From Mesostigma viride (Eukaryota; Streptophyta; Mesostigmatophyceae; Mesostigmatales; Mesostigmataceae): a DNA stretch of 64,000 nt. Positions 34,901-44,984 of the stretch are shown here, piece by piece (positions within the stretch are counted from its first letter, which is position 1; every line of letters begins with the position of its first letter). The notes below the pieces were generated by a model. That model worked only from the letters and a program-made list of their open reading frames with translations. It was not told the origin of the DNA and did no database searches. A program made the position numbers and the translations under genes. The stretch lies in assembly GCA_009746045.1 (NCBI GenBank), contig RPFO01000312.1, positions 420,823 to 484,822 on the forward strand, written 5' to 3'.

Positions 34901-36050
34901 GCCCTGCGAGGGAGGCTCCCAGTGACCCCGCAGCGCGCGTGTGCCTGTGCACACGCGGCGGATGCATTCGGTGGCAGGGGGGGGGGGCGGAAGGCAGCAG
35001 GATCACTCCCTTCCTGTCACAGAGCCGTAGGCGAAAGGAGGCATGTTGGGAGTTGGGTGGTCGATCTGTGCCACCCCCGGTGTAGCCTGTGGCCGATGAC
35101 ACGGGGTGGTGGCCTGTGCGGCAAGAGCCGGAGTGGTTTCCCACATGGCATGCGACTTGGGAATGCGGCAGCACTGTGGCAGGCGCTTCCCCCTTGCCCT
35201 TGATGCTGACACCTCGCACGCCTGTGCTGGCCCACCGCCGCACACCCCATCATGCCCCTGTGCTGCCCCCTTGCCACAGGAGCACGAGGATAAGGGAAAG
35301 AAAGTGGAGAAGCAGGACGATGTCCAGCACACCCTGGCGGAGATTCGGCGGAGCCTGGATTTACGGCCCAGCATCGACACGCAGCAGCCGCACCTCAGTT
35401 CGCTGATGAACGGATGTGCGAGTTGCGACCCTGCCTTTCTTGAGAAGCAAGCGAGCGCGATCGGGAACAGCCACATGTTGCCGCCCGCCTATGCCGAGGG
35501 GGCGTTCAGCAGCGGGGCCGTCGTGGTGAGCCGTGAGCAGCTGGTGTCGCTGCTGGTCAGCCTCCACTCGCTCACCCAGCAGGTGGAGGCACTCATGCTG
35601 GTGTCGCATGGGCCGATGAAGGTGGGGACCGGCTTGCCCGCGTGCGCCGACTGCTGGGTGGCCCAGGGCGCGGAGCCCTCGGTGGGCGGTACGCGCGAGG
35701 GGAGCCAGCTGCCGAGGGTGGCAGAGGTTCGACGCGGCAGCGACCTGGCCCCACTCCAACCCGAAGAGAAGGATGCTGCGGAGGTGGGCACGGAAGCTGC
35801 CAGTGTGGTACGGCAGCGCTTGCGCAGCGTTACGTTCAGCGACGGGGGGATTGAGGAGGTGCCCAGCGACCGGCTGCCGAGCCACCCAGTCGCGGCAGAT
35901 GGCATGGACGCAGACTGTGCCGATATCGTGGACGCGGTGAGGGCGAGATCGGTGCTTCCGGTGTCGGCCGCGCCTTGCCTGGGTGACGTCAGCGAAGCAA
36001 ACAACGTCACCAAGAGGGGGGGTGATGTCAGCGAGGCAGCAACCGGCTAG
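21869..36050 (+). CDS. Shaker-type voltage-gated K+ channel alpha subunit, 11 exons
   Basis: Exons: 21869-22321, 24634-24731, 27578-27669, 29936-29997, 30715-30807, 31596-31684, 32508-32579, 33120-33184, 34029-34096, 34537-34590, 35280-36050; all introns GT-AG, 638 aa. A membrane pore subunit expected to form tetramers. S1 starts at 152 ([20 protein letters not shown]), S2 has [10 protein letters not shown]3 has [16 protein letters not shown]4 (241-265) has the full charge ladder R245, R248, R251, R254, K257, R260. S5 ends LVLFSSIMYL, the pore helix is [10 protein letters not shown], the filter TVGYGD lies at 338-343, and S6 has [10 protein letters not shown] in place of the animal PVP bend. 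The N-terminus has no T1 (BTB) domain but a Cys-rich patch ([10 protein letters not shown], near 50). The 256-aa C-tail has a helical stretch ([20 protein letters not shown]) and an RRGS motif; there is no cyclic-nucleotide-binding domain. The first ATG with an open N-terminus was chosen; an upstream exon cannot be excluded. Confidence 0.92.
22637..23120. repeat. Hexanucleotide run in three homogeneous blocks, Kv intron 1
   Basis: (GAGCAT)n at about 22640-22846, (GGGCAT)n at 22847-22936 and (CAGCAT)n at 22937-23120 follow without a break. The three variants differ by one or two positions of the same hexamer and are not intermixed. Confidence 0.95.
23121..23945. repeat. 30/36-bp minisatellite, Kv intron 1
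   Basis: The unit gtgagctgtgcttgtgcttg plus gtgcatgagc (30 bp) often carries an extra cttgtg (36 bp). Both lengths are multiples of three, which gives long artificial frames in both strands. Confidence 0.93.
24378..24432. repeat. (CATGA)n microsatellite, Kv intron 1
   Basis: About 11 copies of the pentamer catga. Confidence 0.95.
24465..24560. repeat. 23-bp unit, four copies, Kv intron 1
   Basis: cagctggcaccttgtcgcga + gaa repeated about four times, 75-170 bp before exon 2. Confidence 0.85.
25004..25123. repeat. 18-bp minisatellite, Kv intron 2
   Basis: About seven copies of gctctcctatcatagggg with gctgtcctatactagggg variants. Confidence 0.9.
25470..27240. repeat. 35-bp minisatellite, about 50 copies, Kv intron 2
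   Basis: The unit catgaccaccgcgtccagcc + atgaccacaccccgc (35 bp) has variants ccatgccgaca and ccgtgacc. Shortened 15-bp units (catgaccacaccccg) occur where one half is lost. The array produces three overlapping artificial minus-strand frames of about 600-670 codons with a 35-residue period. Confidence 0.96.
28241..29487. repeat. 28-bp minisatellite, about 44 copies, Kv intron 3
   Basis: The unit accttgtccccttgtcccca + agaccagc (28 bp) contains two TTGTCCCC boxes. A variant with aattcgagcg recurs at about 28636, 29084 and 29366 in the same neighbour context, which shows multi-unit duplications. Confidence 0.96.
30529..30714. repeat. 7-bp minisatellite (GCCACCT)n running into the exon 5 acceptor
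   Basis: About 26 copies of gccacct; the last unit supplies the CAG at 30712-30714 that precedes exon 5. The array therefore serves as the polypyrimidine-type acceptor context of intron 4. Confidence 0.9.
31668..32090. repeat. 21-bp minisatellite containing the exon 6 splice donor
   Basis: The unit gctcttctcctccatgtgag + t (21 bp) is repeated about 20 times. The first copy is the end of exon 6 (...CTCTTCTCCTCCAT) plus the donor GTGAGT at 31685. Many later copies keep CAT/GTGAGT; others read GCGAGT. Confidence 0.93.
32911..33060. repeat. Five exact-length copies of a 30-bp unit, Kv intron 7
   Basis: cccccttgcccttgtgcctg + ctggcatgcg, five times, nearly identical; the last copy ends atgtg. 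Confidence 0.95.
33220..33330. repeat. GGGATGGCATGGGAATGGCACC minisatellite, Kv intron 8
   Basis: Irregular tandem copies of a unit of about 22 bp just after exon 8. Confidence 0.8.
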
Positions 36051-37640
36051 GGGCGCGGCACGCGCTTAAAGTAGCCACTGTCACACGCGATGGGGAGAGT
36101 GGAGCACGCACAGGGAGGGTGCGGTGGTCCTGCTGTGGTGTGGGTGCTGCCACACGGCACTGGTGCTGGTCAAGCATTCATGCTGCTGAACCCCGCAGCT
36201 GTTGGGGACAGGGGGGGGCACATGGAGCACCCTGGCAGGGCATGGGGAGCTGCTTCATGGCAGTGCTCCACCTCCCTGGCTGGTGCTGGCCACCTAGCAC
36301 CAAGCAGCACACACGAGGCACCTCACCTTGTACAAAGTTTTGCTCGCGCGCCACTGCGTGGCATATGCGCAGCCAGGGGCGCTGCGTCCTCGGCTCGCGC
36401 CGAGTTCATGCGGGGGAGGGAACCACCACAGAACGCAACTATGGGCTTACCAAAACACGGGGGGGGGCAGGGAGGGGGCTCCCTGTGCCACATGGGCCCC
36501 AATAGGACCGCCCGGCAGTCAGTGCTCCAAGCTACTGGGCTTGGGGGGGGGATGGGGGGGCTAGTGGCAATGGAAGCCATGCCTACACAAAATGTGAGGG
36601 GGCGGCCTGGTGGGGCCCACACGCCACCGCCCAGCGACACTGACTGACAGCGCTATTTATGGCTATTTATGGTGCCACGGTATTGTGCTTGACAACGTGC
36701 GTTTTTTACACAGCATAGATGGCCATGGCCCAGTGCTGCTTGGTCTGATCACATTCCATCAAATGCACGTAATCGCGTCAAATCTAGTAGTGCAGATCAC
36801 CCATGCAGCAGCAGCTATACCAAACGCAAGCCACCCTTTGCTGACCAGGATACAAGCAGGCATGCCCGGTTGCTGCAGGGTCCTTGATATGGTTCATTCA
36901 TGAGACCTCACAGGGGAAGAGGAGCGAGGGGGCCTGGAGATCATCGTTTGTTCCGGGTTCTTATGACATATCCACTGGATGGCCCCTCTGTGGCCACTTC
37001 CTTCCCAAGGAGTTAAAGACACAGCCGCAAATGATTGCTAGGTTTCAGGAAGTTTCCTCACCGTGACATCCCAGGCAGGGCAGCAATTGTGGCCCTGACT
37101 CATGCATGGCCGGTAAGGAGATGGGTTGAGTAGCAATAAGAGAGTTGGTAGATAGAGTTTGATAGAGTGTTGATTACTCCCAATCAAGTTTCCCGTGACC
37201 TGCTGGTCATTGATGCAGACGATATTTGAGACTTTCGTGTAGTTATTTTTCTAATGAGATTAGCATCGTACTCCGTGGCATGCCCATGCGCATGACACGC
37301 AAGTACGTACTTACTTGTTTGTCATCTAGACTGGGCAATCAGTAAGCCAGTTAAATTTACAACTGCTCCGTCCGTCCGGACTGATCAAGGAGGCATCGCA
37401 TTGCCAAGGGAAGCTTGTGTAAATGATTAACACATGCAGAAAGATCTTTTCATCCTCTTTTGCTTATTTTTTGTTGTGTGTGAGCAAACTTAGCCCTGAC
37501 CGGGAGAGGACAAGTGGAGAATACCTATAAAACCTCCCCGGCAGGAAGTTTATATCGATTGTACCTGGAAAAGCTTGCGATTTGATGGGGCCAACTGCCA
37601 TCTCCACCTGTACACAGCCGTAATGCCAACTCCATTAAAT
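36051..37640. other. Downstream flank of the Kv gene, no gene seen
   Basis: The first few hundred bases are probably the 3' UTR of the channel. Open frames such as 36090-36647 have no recognisable domain and a biased composition like the introns. The A/T content rises after about 36650 (tatttatggctatttatgg). 37140-37640 has no coding frame or clear repeat. Confidence 0.35.
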
Positions 37641-38624
37641 AATTAATTAATAGACACCATAATGCCAATTACGCTTGACCTCCGCGAGGAGGCCGAGCTC
37701 GCCAAGCGCAGCCTTAACGTCATCGTCAAGAACTTCGCCATGGTGGAAGGTGAGAATTCCGAGAAGCTTGCGTGTGCGTTTGAGAGAGAAATCCTTGGTC
37801 GCATGGGCCTTACTGGTGAGATCGAGCTGGTCGCCCACCGCCTTCCTCGCGCGCGGGGTAAGGCAGGGGCGCCCCCGCTCCTTCTCACCTTTAAGAACCC
37901 GGCGGACAAGATTTCTTTTCTCAGACGCCGCAAGCGGCTCGAGAAGACTCTCTTCACCCTTGACGACGACTTGACCCTGGCGCAGCAACAACGGCGACGG
38001 GAGCTATGGCCGACCTACCTCCAGCTCCGGCAGACCAAGGCGGGGCAGCCGGTGTACTGGAAGGGGGCGGCCATCTACGTCGGCCACAAGCCCTGGCAGG
38101 CGACCCCCGCGGCCCCAGCGACTCCAGACGCCCCAGCTTAGGGGAATACAGCAGTACTCGTGTAGAATAGATAGACCGTGGCCATGTACATGTACGCCTC
38201 CTACAGGCACTATACCAGCTAAGCCACGCGCATTATTTAACCATGTACATGCGTGCCTATGATGTGCCACACTCCAGATGATGCCTAGCTTTATGTAGTT
38301 AAGCTGTGCCCATGCAGAGAGCTGCTCTCTGCTAAGAGGCCATGCTGTAGCTTTTGTTTAGCTATGATGATCTTCCCCCCCATGACAGGCTCCCCCTTAG
38401 CTGGGCATAGCTTGATCGATCATGGGGATGCAGGTGCCCTGGTGCACCTAGAGCAGGGGTCGTTTACATTCCCACCCTTGCAGGAAGTAGCTTAGAATGT
38501 ATTATAGGCCATATGCCCCTTCTCAAGGGCTATGTGCTACATATACTCCCAACGGAGTTATGTTCCTAATTAATAAATTAATTAATTAATTAATTAATTA
38601 ATTAATTAATTAATTAATTAATTA
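37640..38624 (+). mobile_element. 5'-truncated subfamily-B ORF1 element with long (TTAA)n tail
   Basis: Carries the ORF1 C-terminal half (37662-38141: RRM-like strand RSLNVIVKNF, VLDDD-type box DDDLTLAQQQRRRELWP, YWKGAAIYVGHKPW), the full 3' UTR, the hairpin CTCC-CAAC-GGAG at 38546-38557 and a (TTAA)n run at about 38565-38624. The tail is shared end to end with the antisense element on its right. Confidence 0.75.
37662..38141 (+). pseudogene. ORF1 C-terminal fragment (subfamily B)
   Basis: 159 codons starting inside the protein at LDLREEAELAKRSLNVIVKN; about 280 N-terminal residues are missing compared with the 448-aa copy. The frame is clean to the stop. It shows the subfamily-B versions of the RRM and CTD without lesions, which makes it the best reference for the broken copy at 34-1460. 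The upstream ATG at 37662 is not the family start. Confidence 0.75.
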
Positions 38625-39268
38625 GTAACATCACTCCCGTCCGTGCCGCGCCAAATATATATTAAAAATATAATTACTTACAGCAGAGTGAAATCACTCA
38701 AACCAAAGCAAACGCCCAGCTATAAACCTATATACAGAGCCATGTCAAAGCTCTATACTACGATAAGACCAATGGAAACGCCTAACGGAGGAACCTAATA
38801 GCCCTGCTGCACCGCAAAATCAGCCCGCGTACGGCGGAGCATGATGTCAGCCATGGCCCGAGTCAGCGCCACCGACAAGCGCTGACGCCAATATGACGTC
38901 CAGGTCCGCGCCGACCATGGGGCCCGCTGGCCCTCCAGGTCCAGCCGGTCCTCCCGGAGCCGGCAACACTCCTTGAAGAAGGCGGAGGTCAGGGGCCCCA
39001 TGGCCCCAAACTCCTCCAGGACAAAGGGCACCACACGATGGTGCCCGACGTCGCCGTAGGCCAGGAGCTTGGCCCGCTCCGCCCGGTCCGCCGTGTAACC
39101 TGCCGTGAGGGAGGCCCCAGCCACGTGGCTAAGAGCCAAGGGCCGCGCCACCGAAACGTCAATAAGCAGATGCCGGCCACCCCCCTCAAAGTCCAGCACC
39201 ACGATGTCAGGCCGGTGGTTGGGGGAATAGAAGGCAGCGCCATCCGCATCCTCGGACCGGATATATAT
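38625..39268 (-). mobile_element. Antisense 3' end of a LINE with an endonuclease-like C-terminus
   Basis: In minus orientation, a coding end (39250-38795) is followed by about 165 bp of 3' UTR and a terminus GGGAGTGATGTTAC that joins the (AATT)n tail. The terminus resembles the CGGAGTTATGTTA end of the ORF1 elements. Confidence 0.6.
38795..39250 (-). pseudogene. C-terminal fragment of a LINE ORF2 with RPD...ID motif
   Basis: About 150 residues, open from the truncation point to the stop. It contains SPNHRPDIVVLDF, then HLLIDVSVARP, AERAKLLAYGD and FVLEEFGAMGPLTSAFFKE. The RPD-(x)n-IDVSV arrangement resembles the PD-(D/E)XK core of restriction-like endonuclease domains found at the C-terminus of some non-LTR ORF2 proteins, where it nicks the target site. 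The family link is from motif shape only. It is a different LINE lineage from the RQRRIAFVGH tails at 4919 and 5704. Confidence 0.5.
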
Positions 39269-42200
39269 TCCTAGTCTGAGGTGGCAGGAGGGGGCTGCCA
39301 GGGCTTGTGGTCAACGTGGATGACCGCCCCCCTCCAGTATACCGGCTTCCCCCGTGCGCTCTGCCGGAGCTGGAGGTAGGTCGGCCATAGCTCGCGTCGC
39401 CGCTGTTGCTGGGCCAGGGTCAAGTCGTCGTCCAGCGTGAAGCGAGTCTCCGAGAGCTTCTTGCGGCATTTAAGGAACGACAGCTTGTCCGCCATGTACT
39501 TAAAGGTGAGGAGCACGGGTGCCGGGCCAGCCTTCCCCCGCGCGCGGGGGAGGCGGACAGCCGACATGTCCAGCTCACCAGTGAGTAGCATGGAGGCAAA
39601 AATGTCGCGCTTAAATGCCTCGATCAAGAAGGCTCGTGGAGGTCTCACCTGCCGGCTGGTCGAAGTGCTTGACGATGACATTGTGGCTGCGCCGGGCGAT
39701 GTCGGCTTCCTCGCGAAGGTCGAGGGCTTGTTGCTTGAGTTGTGCCGAGATGGTGGAGGTGGTGGAGGTGGTGTGCTGCTTAAGCAAGTCCGCCCAGGTG
39801 GAGGGAGCATCGCCGGCCGGGCCAGCAGGCGCCGGCTGGGCGGCGATGTCCTTCACCGCCTGGGCGGTGAGGCCGGCGGTGTCATGCAAGCTCTCAAGGG
39901 CGTTGGCGGTGGCTTGAAGGCGTTGGTCGAGGTCGAGGAGCCGGGCTTTCATGTCGGCAGTGGAGGCGGAAATGGCAGTGTCGCGTTTGCGTGCCATATC
40001 ATCCTGGACTGGTCATTACCGCTACTTGGAATGCATCCACTATCAGCAGTAATCATGTGTGAGATATGCCACCTTAAAATGAGAATGAAAGGTGCAGTCC
40101 TTTATGGCACCGCCACCTTCATGACAGGTAATCCGGCCCAACCAGCCGATTCTTGAGACCATGCTTTATCATTAAAGCAACCAAAAGACATTTCAATTCC
40201 AATGAGATACATGACGAATTACAAAGAGTGTCGAGTTGTAATGTTGTAGTTATAAGAGCAGCTATGAGGTCCCTTGGTTGACGCCACTGCAGGCCCCTTG
40301 TGGCGGCAGTGCGCGTGTGTTCCCGACCTAGTTCCTACTGCAGCATTCTTGCCAACGACGACCAGGGTGCCCGAAGGCCCTGCCCCTTGTCTCGTTCTCA
40401 GTCTTACACACATTCTTAACAAAACCAATACATTGTCATATCCGTCAGTCCATCCTCATGGCAACTGACTGCATGCAACCACTCACGGGGGCTGCTCCGG
40501 GCTGCTCGAACTATTTCACCCCATGAAGACAACAAACCAGTTGTGAGGGAGAGAAACGGACGAACAACGACCACCATGGTTCGTTGCTCATCCTTCTATA
40601 CTGCTCAAAGCTCAAGCCTGGCGGCTGGCGCCACTAGCGCCACTTTAGACATCAGCCAATCATAACATTGTCTAATTTCCGACAAGCTAAACTTCAAGCT
40701 TTATCTGTCAAGCGAACACAAATATACAAGGGCAAATCTGTCGGCTATGCCAGGCACCGCCTGGGGCTTCCTTGCATTTGTGTCTGGTGTCCCACGTTGA
40801 AATCCTGAAATTGCACATCTGCTCAGTGCCTCGCCGGCTTGCTGCGTACCAGCATTCGGCAAACTGCCCTTGTGACGAATGTCAGTGAAATTCAGGTCCG
40901 CCCAAAAGTTCCGTCAGCAAATTCAGCGGACTTGGCGCGTGAGTACAATTGAGATCCGCGGCGTCAGTACCGGGCCGCGGTATAGCAACCCGCACAAGGC
41001 TGCGGACGTCAGAATTACGCTAAAATCTGAATTGCGGACGTGATAGATCACGGACGCGACAGCTGTCGCGTTTGCGTGCCATATCATCCTGGACTGGTCA
41101 TTACCGCTACTTGGAATGCATCCACTATCAGCAGTAATCATGTGTGAGATATGCCACCTCCCCCCCACTATTTAGCTCACAACAACGTGAGAGCAAAAAG
41201 TGAAAGAAAGGCATCTCACACTAAAGAAGGAAGCCCAAAGAGGGCGTCATTCCAGGCAGCAGCAAAAAGAAAAAAAAAAAAATCCAGCTGCTCCAAGATG
41301 CTTTTCCAGGATCAGCAACAACCTTAACATGCATGCTTTTAAAGGCTTAGCAATAACCCCTTCGATGGCTTTTTACCGGGAAAAGCCTAACCTCTTCAGA
41401 TGCTTTTGAAGGCTAAGCAATAACCTTTTCCTTGTGCTTCCCTGGGTGAAGCAGGAGGAACATCCAGGCTGGCCGGACTGAACCCATCATGGGTTGTTCG
41501 TCCGTTTAAAATGAGAATGAAAGGTGCGGTCCTTTATGGCACCGCCACCTTCATGACAGGCAATCCGGCCCAACCAGCCGATTCTTGAGACCATGCTTTA
41601 TCATTAAAGCAACCAAAAGACATTTCAATTCCAATGAGATACATGACGAATTACAAAGAGTGTCGAGTTGTAATGTTGTAGTTATAAGAGCAGCTGTGAG
41701 GTCCCTTGGTTGACGCCACTGCAGGCCCCTTGTGGCGGCAGTGCGCGTGTGTTCCCGACCTAGTTCCTACTGGCATTCTTGCCAACGACGACCAGGGTGC
41801 CCGAAGGCCCTGTCCCTTGTCTCGTTCTCAGTCTTACACACATTCTTAACAAAACCAATACATTGTCATATCCGTCAGTCCATCCTCATGGCAACTGACT
41901 GCATGCAACCACTCACGGGGGCTGCTCCGGGCTGCTCGAACTATTTCACCCCATGAAGACAACAAACCAGTTGTGAGGGAGAGAAACGGACGAACAACGA
42001 CCACCATGGTTCGTTGCTCATCCTTCTATACTGCTCAAAGCTCAAGCCTGGCGGCTGGCGCCACTAGCGCCACTTTAGACATCAGCCAATCATAACATTG
42101 TCTAATTTCCGACAAGCTAAACTTCAAGCTTTATCTGTCAAGCGAACACAAATATACAAGGGCAAATCTGTCGGCTATGCCAGGCACCGCCTGGGGCTTC

Positions 42201-43128
42201 CTTGCATTTGTGTCTGGTGTCCCACGTTGAAATCCCGAAATTGCACATCTGCTCAGTGCCTCGCCGGCTTGCTGCGTACCAGCATTCGGCAAACTGCCCT
42301 TGTGACGAATGTCAGTGAAATTCAGGTCCGCCCAAAAGTTCCGTCAGCAAATTCAGCGGACTTGGCGCGTGAGTACAATTGAGATCCGCGGCGTCAGTAC
42401 CGGGCCGCGGTATAGCAACCCGCACAAGGCTGCGGACGTCAGAATTACGCTAAAATCTGAATTGCGGACGTGATAGATCACGGACGCGACAGCAGTGGAG
42501 GTGGCGGTGAGGTGAGGAAGTTCAGCAGCCAGTGGGCCACCCATTGCTGCGACGTCAGCAGCAAGGGGGGTCACGTGCTGCTGAAAGGCTTCCGTGAGGA
42601 TGGAACGGAGGGTGGAGGCGGAGATGGATGGAGCCCAGATCTCGCCGTCAGAGCGCTGGAGAAGGGAGTTGAGGATGGCGTGCTGGAGCTGGGGGCGGGG
42701 GCAGCCAAGCTGGGCACCGTGGGCTTGCCAGCGGCTGCCGTTGCTGCAGAGGTGGCGACCTTGGTCGTAGAGATGGATGCGCACAGGTCGTAAAGCGAGG
42801 CGTAGTCCCCGTAGAAGATGCAGTCCAGAGCATCGGTCAGAGACATGTTGGTCCAGTCGTGATCATCGACCTGGAAAGGTTGGGGCCGAAAGCGCGGTTC
42901 AGAGGGGCGGGACCATCCTGTTTTGTCGGCTGAGCGGGTGCGTTTCGGGTCAGGCGATGCCGATGGCGAGGCCTTAAGCCCGGGAGGTTGCTGGGCGACC
43001 ACCAGTGCACGACTAGTGTCACCGCTGCCTGCCGGACCTGATGGCGAAGCTGCAGCCTGGGCTGCAGAATTTTCATGGCCGAGCGCATCCGCCAAACTGC
43101 GTTGCGTCAAAGGACGTTTGCTCGTCAT
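39269..43128 (-). pseudogene. L1-like ORF1 (antisense) split by a 2.5-kb insertion
   Basis: The N-terminal half lies at 43128-42492 (starts MTSKRPLTQRSLADALGHEN) and the C-terminal half at 39978-39269 (ends PWQPPPATSD, stop near 39269). Together they cover the whole 448-aa family protein, with the insertion 39979-42491 falling in the Ala/Thr-rich helical region. A further frame change is visible near 39630 (between the AFL and IEAFKRD parts). The 5' UTR continues at 43129-43280; on the other side the copy stops at the stop codon and abuts the LINE fragment 38625-39268 without its own 3' UTR. Confidence 0.75.
39979..42491. mobile_element. Tandem pair of TGTCGCG-ended non-coding DNA elements
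   Basis: Unit 1 is 39979-41061 and unit 2 is 41064-42491; only GC separates them. Both begin TGTCGCGTTTGCGTGCC and end ACGGACGCGACA, giving 8-bp terminal inverted repeats TGTCGCGT/ACGCGACA. Unit 2 equals unit 1 plus a 346-bp segment (41161-41506). GCAG (possibly GCAGT) flanks the pair at 39975 and 42492 as a likely target duplication. No transposase frame is present, so these are non-autonomous DNA elements. Confidence 0.65.
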
Positions 43129-43280
43129 TTATTGCGTTTCAGATTCGGAAAATTATATCAGCATGTGCCTCTTAGAAAGACGAAGCGATAGTGATATTCA
43201 CGGCTAAATTCGGTGCTCAAACGTGAAAGTTATGAGCTCCGCCGTCAGCCATGGCTACCTCGTGGCTCGTGGCTCGTATA
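43129..43280 (-). mobile_element. 5' UTR of the antisense ORF1 element
   Basis: Uninterrupted version of the leader seen at 1653-1800 and, broken, at 4194-4246 plus 5554-5611. It ends at ...gtggctcgtggctcg near 43280. Confidence 0.7.
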
Positions 43281-43348
43281 TGGTGTAGCCTTGTGCATGA
43301 TTGACAATTATGCCAACTCCATATTAATTAATGCCAAGTCCATGCACA

Positions 43349-43440
43349 TTAAAAAATCGAATTAAATTATAACCTGCCCCCGTTGGGGGGTCATGTAGCA
43401 CACATTCCATGGACTGATGGGGGTGGGCGGTGACTGAGCT
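43349..43440 (-). mobile_element. Antisense LINE 3' terminus
   Basis: In minus orientation reads ccatcagtccatggaatgtg, tgctacatgaccccccaacg, gggg, then a TTATAATTTAATT tail. The hairpin stem is CCCC/GGGG here where other copies have CTCC/GGAG. Confidence 0.6.
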
Positions 43441-43502
43441 AGCCGCGGGGATCTAATCTATGCTAGGATAATTACCTGCTACCTAGCTATCTATCTAATA
43501 AA

Positions 43503-43935
43503 GTACATGGCGGACAAGCTGGTGTTCCTTAAATGCCGCAAGAAGCTGTCGGAGACTCGCTTCACGCTGGACGACGACTTGACCCTGGCCCAGCAACAGC
43601 GGCGACGCGAGCTATGGCCGACCTACCTCCAGCTCCGGCAGCGCGCAGGGGGGAAGCCGGTGTACTGGAGGGGGGCGGTCATCCACGTTGACCACAAGCC
43701 CTGGCAGGCCCCTCCTGCCACCTCAGACTAGGGAATAATACCAGTAGTGTAGATTAGACAGGCTTAGCAGTTTGCACGTGGCCCACGCGCATGTGCGCCC
43801 ATAATGGCCCCCATGGATGATGCTTTCAGTATTTAGCCACGCCCTGCCTACAATGGGACCTCCCATATGGATGATGCATTAAGAATTTAGCCATGCTATG
43901 CCTATGCAGGGAGTTAATTAATTAATTAATTAAAC
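43503..43935 (+). mobile_element. 5'-truncated ORF1 element (subfamily A)
   Basis: The ORF1 C-terminal domain at 43507-43731 (KCRKKLSETRFTLDDDLT to the stop) is followed by 3' UTR, then (TTAA)n at 43915-43934. The normal hairpin is missing, so the 3' part is internally deleted. Confidence 0.65.
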
Positions 43936-44427
43936 TCGTGCTCCCGTTGGGGAGTCACGGAGCACCGAAGTGCTTTTAATCCCTGTGTGTGCACTACAGG
44001 AGAAAGGGCAGAGACCCCCAGTCTCCTTCATGCCAAAGGCATGCCACAGCTGCAATCGGGCGCGGCTAGCTAAAAGGACAGGCTAACGATCCGGCAAACT
44101 GTGGGTGCAGGGAGTTACTCTCTGCTGAGGTGCCATGTGTACACCAGCTATAGCCTAGCCACATACCTTCCACCCCATATGTCATGCAGGCCTTCTAGGC
44201 CCTCTCCTCAAGCCGCCCTGGGTGCCAGTGCTTGTTAAGGAGGCATGAATCATCATGGCGGTGCAGGTGCACCTTGTGCACCCAGAGCAGGTGATAGTTG
44301 TACATCCTCCACCTGCAGGTTGTCGCCCTGATTGTATTACAAACCCATAGATGCATGCCCCTTTCTCAGGGCTATGTGTTACATATGCTCCCAACGGAGC
44401 TATGATTTTAATTAATTAATTAATTGA
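43936..44427 (+). mobile_element. 3'-UTR fragments of ORF1 elements
   Basis: 43936-43975 is an antisense terminus with hairpin CTCCC-CAAC-GGGAG. 44105-44427 is a sense 3' UTR (ggtgcacc..., hairpin at 44388-44399) ending in (TTAA)n. No coding content. Confidence 0.5.
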
Positions 44428-44439
44428 TCTATCTGATGC

Positions 44440-44790
44440 CACCTCAGCGTGGCCGGGGGGGGCTTAATTGCCCAGGCTCAGGCTCATGGGCCTGCATGGA
44501 CAGTGGTTTGCCATTTCCGCTTCATGTCCCGCATGGTGGTCCAAGCGAGGGGGAGAGAGTGAATGCGATTTTCAAACTGGGGTGGGACTATAAGGTCTGC
44601 CAGCAGCACAGGTGCGTGCATGTATGTAAAGACCGGGCCACCCTTCCTGGGGATGTCCTTCGGTCCAGGCCGCCCGGGCTGGCCTGCCTGCAATTGGCCA
44701 GCCAGGCCAAGAGCGGTATCCACCTTGCTTGTTCTAGCAAGATGTCCTACAAATGTGAAAGAAACAATTGCGGATCACTGCCTGCCTAGC
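44440..44790 (-). pseudogene. Degraded antisense LINE ORF2 C-terminus
   Basis: The minus frame 44723-44484 reads DTALGLAGQLQAGQPG, KDIPRKGGPV, PQFENRIHSLPLAWTTMRDM, clearly related to the tails at 4919-5405 and 5714-6001 but diverged. It has no intact C-terminal basic end. Confidence 0.6.
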
Positions 44791-44984
44791 TTGCTCAAGG
44801 CATGGTCCGCCGACACACAAGCTGACATCATCCTAAATTAAGTAACACCGGCATGCGTCACACGCCGGCCTGAACAGTGCTGAAAACGCCACTACAAACA
44901 ACATGGCCACGCACCCCCAGGCTAGTGCGTTAACCGTACAGGTAGTTGTACAAGGTAACTTCCCAAGACTGACAAACATAAAAC

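Noticed and set aside
36090-36647. 185-codon ORF downstream of the Kv gene
   Set aside because: Biased Gly/His/Ala composition, no domain, overlapping frames of similar quality; more likely 3' UTR.
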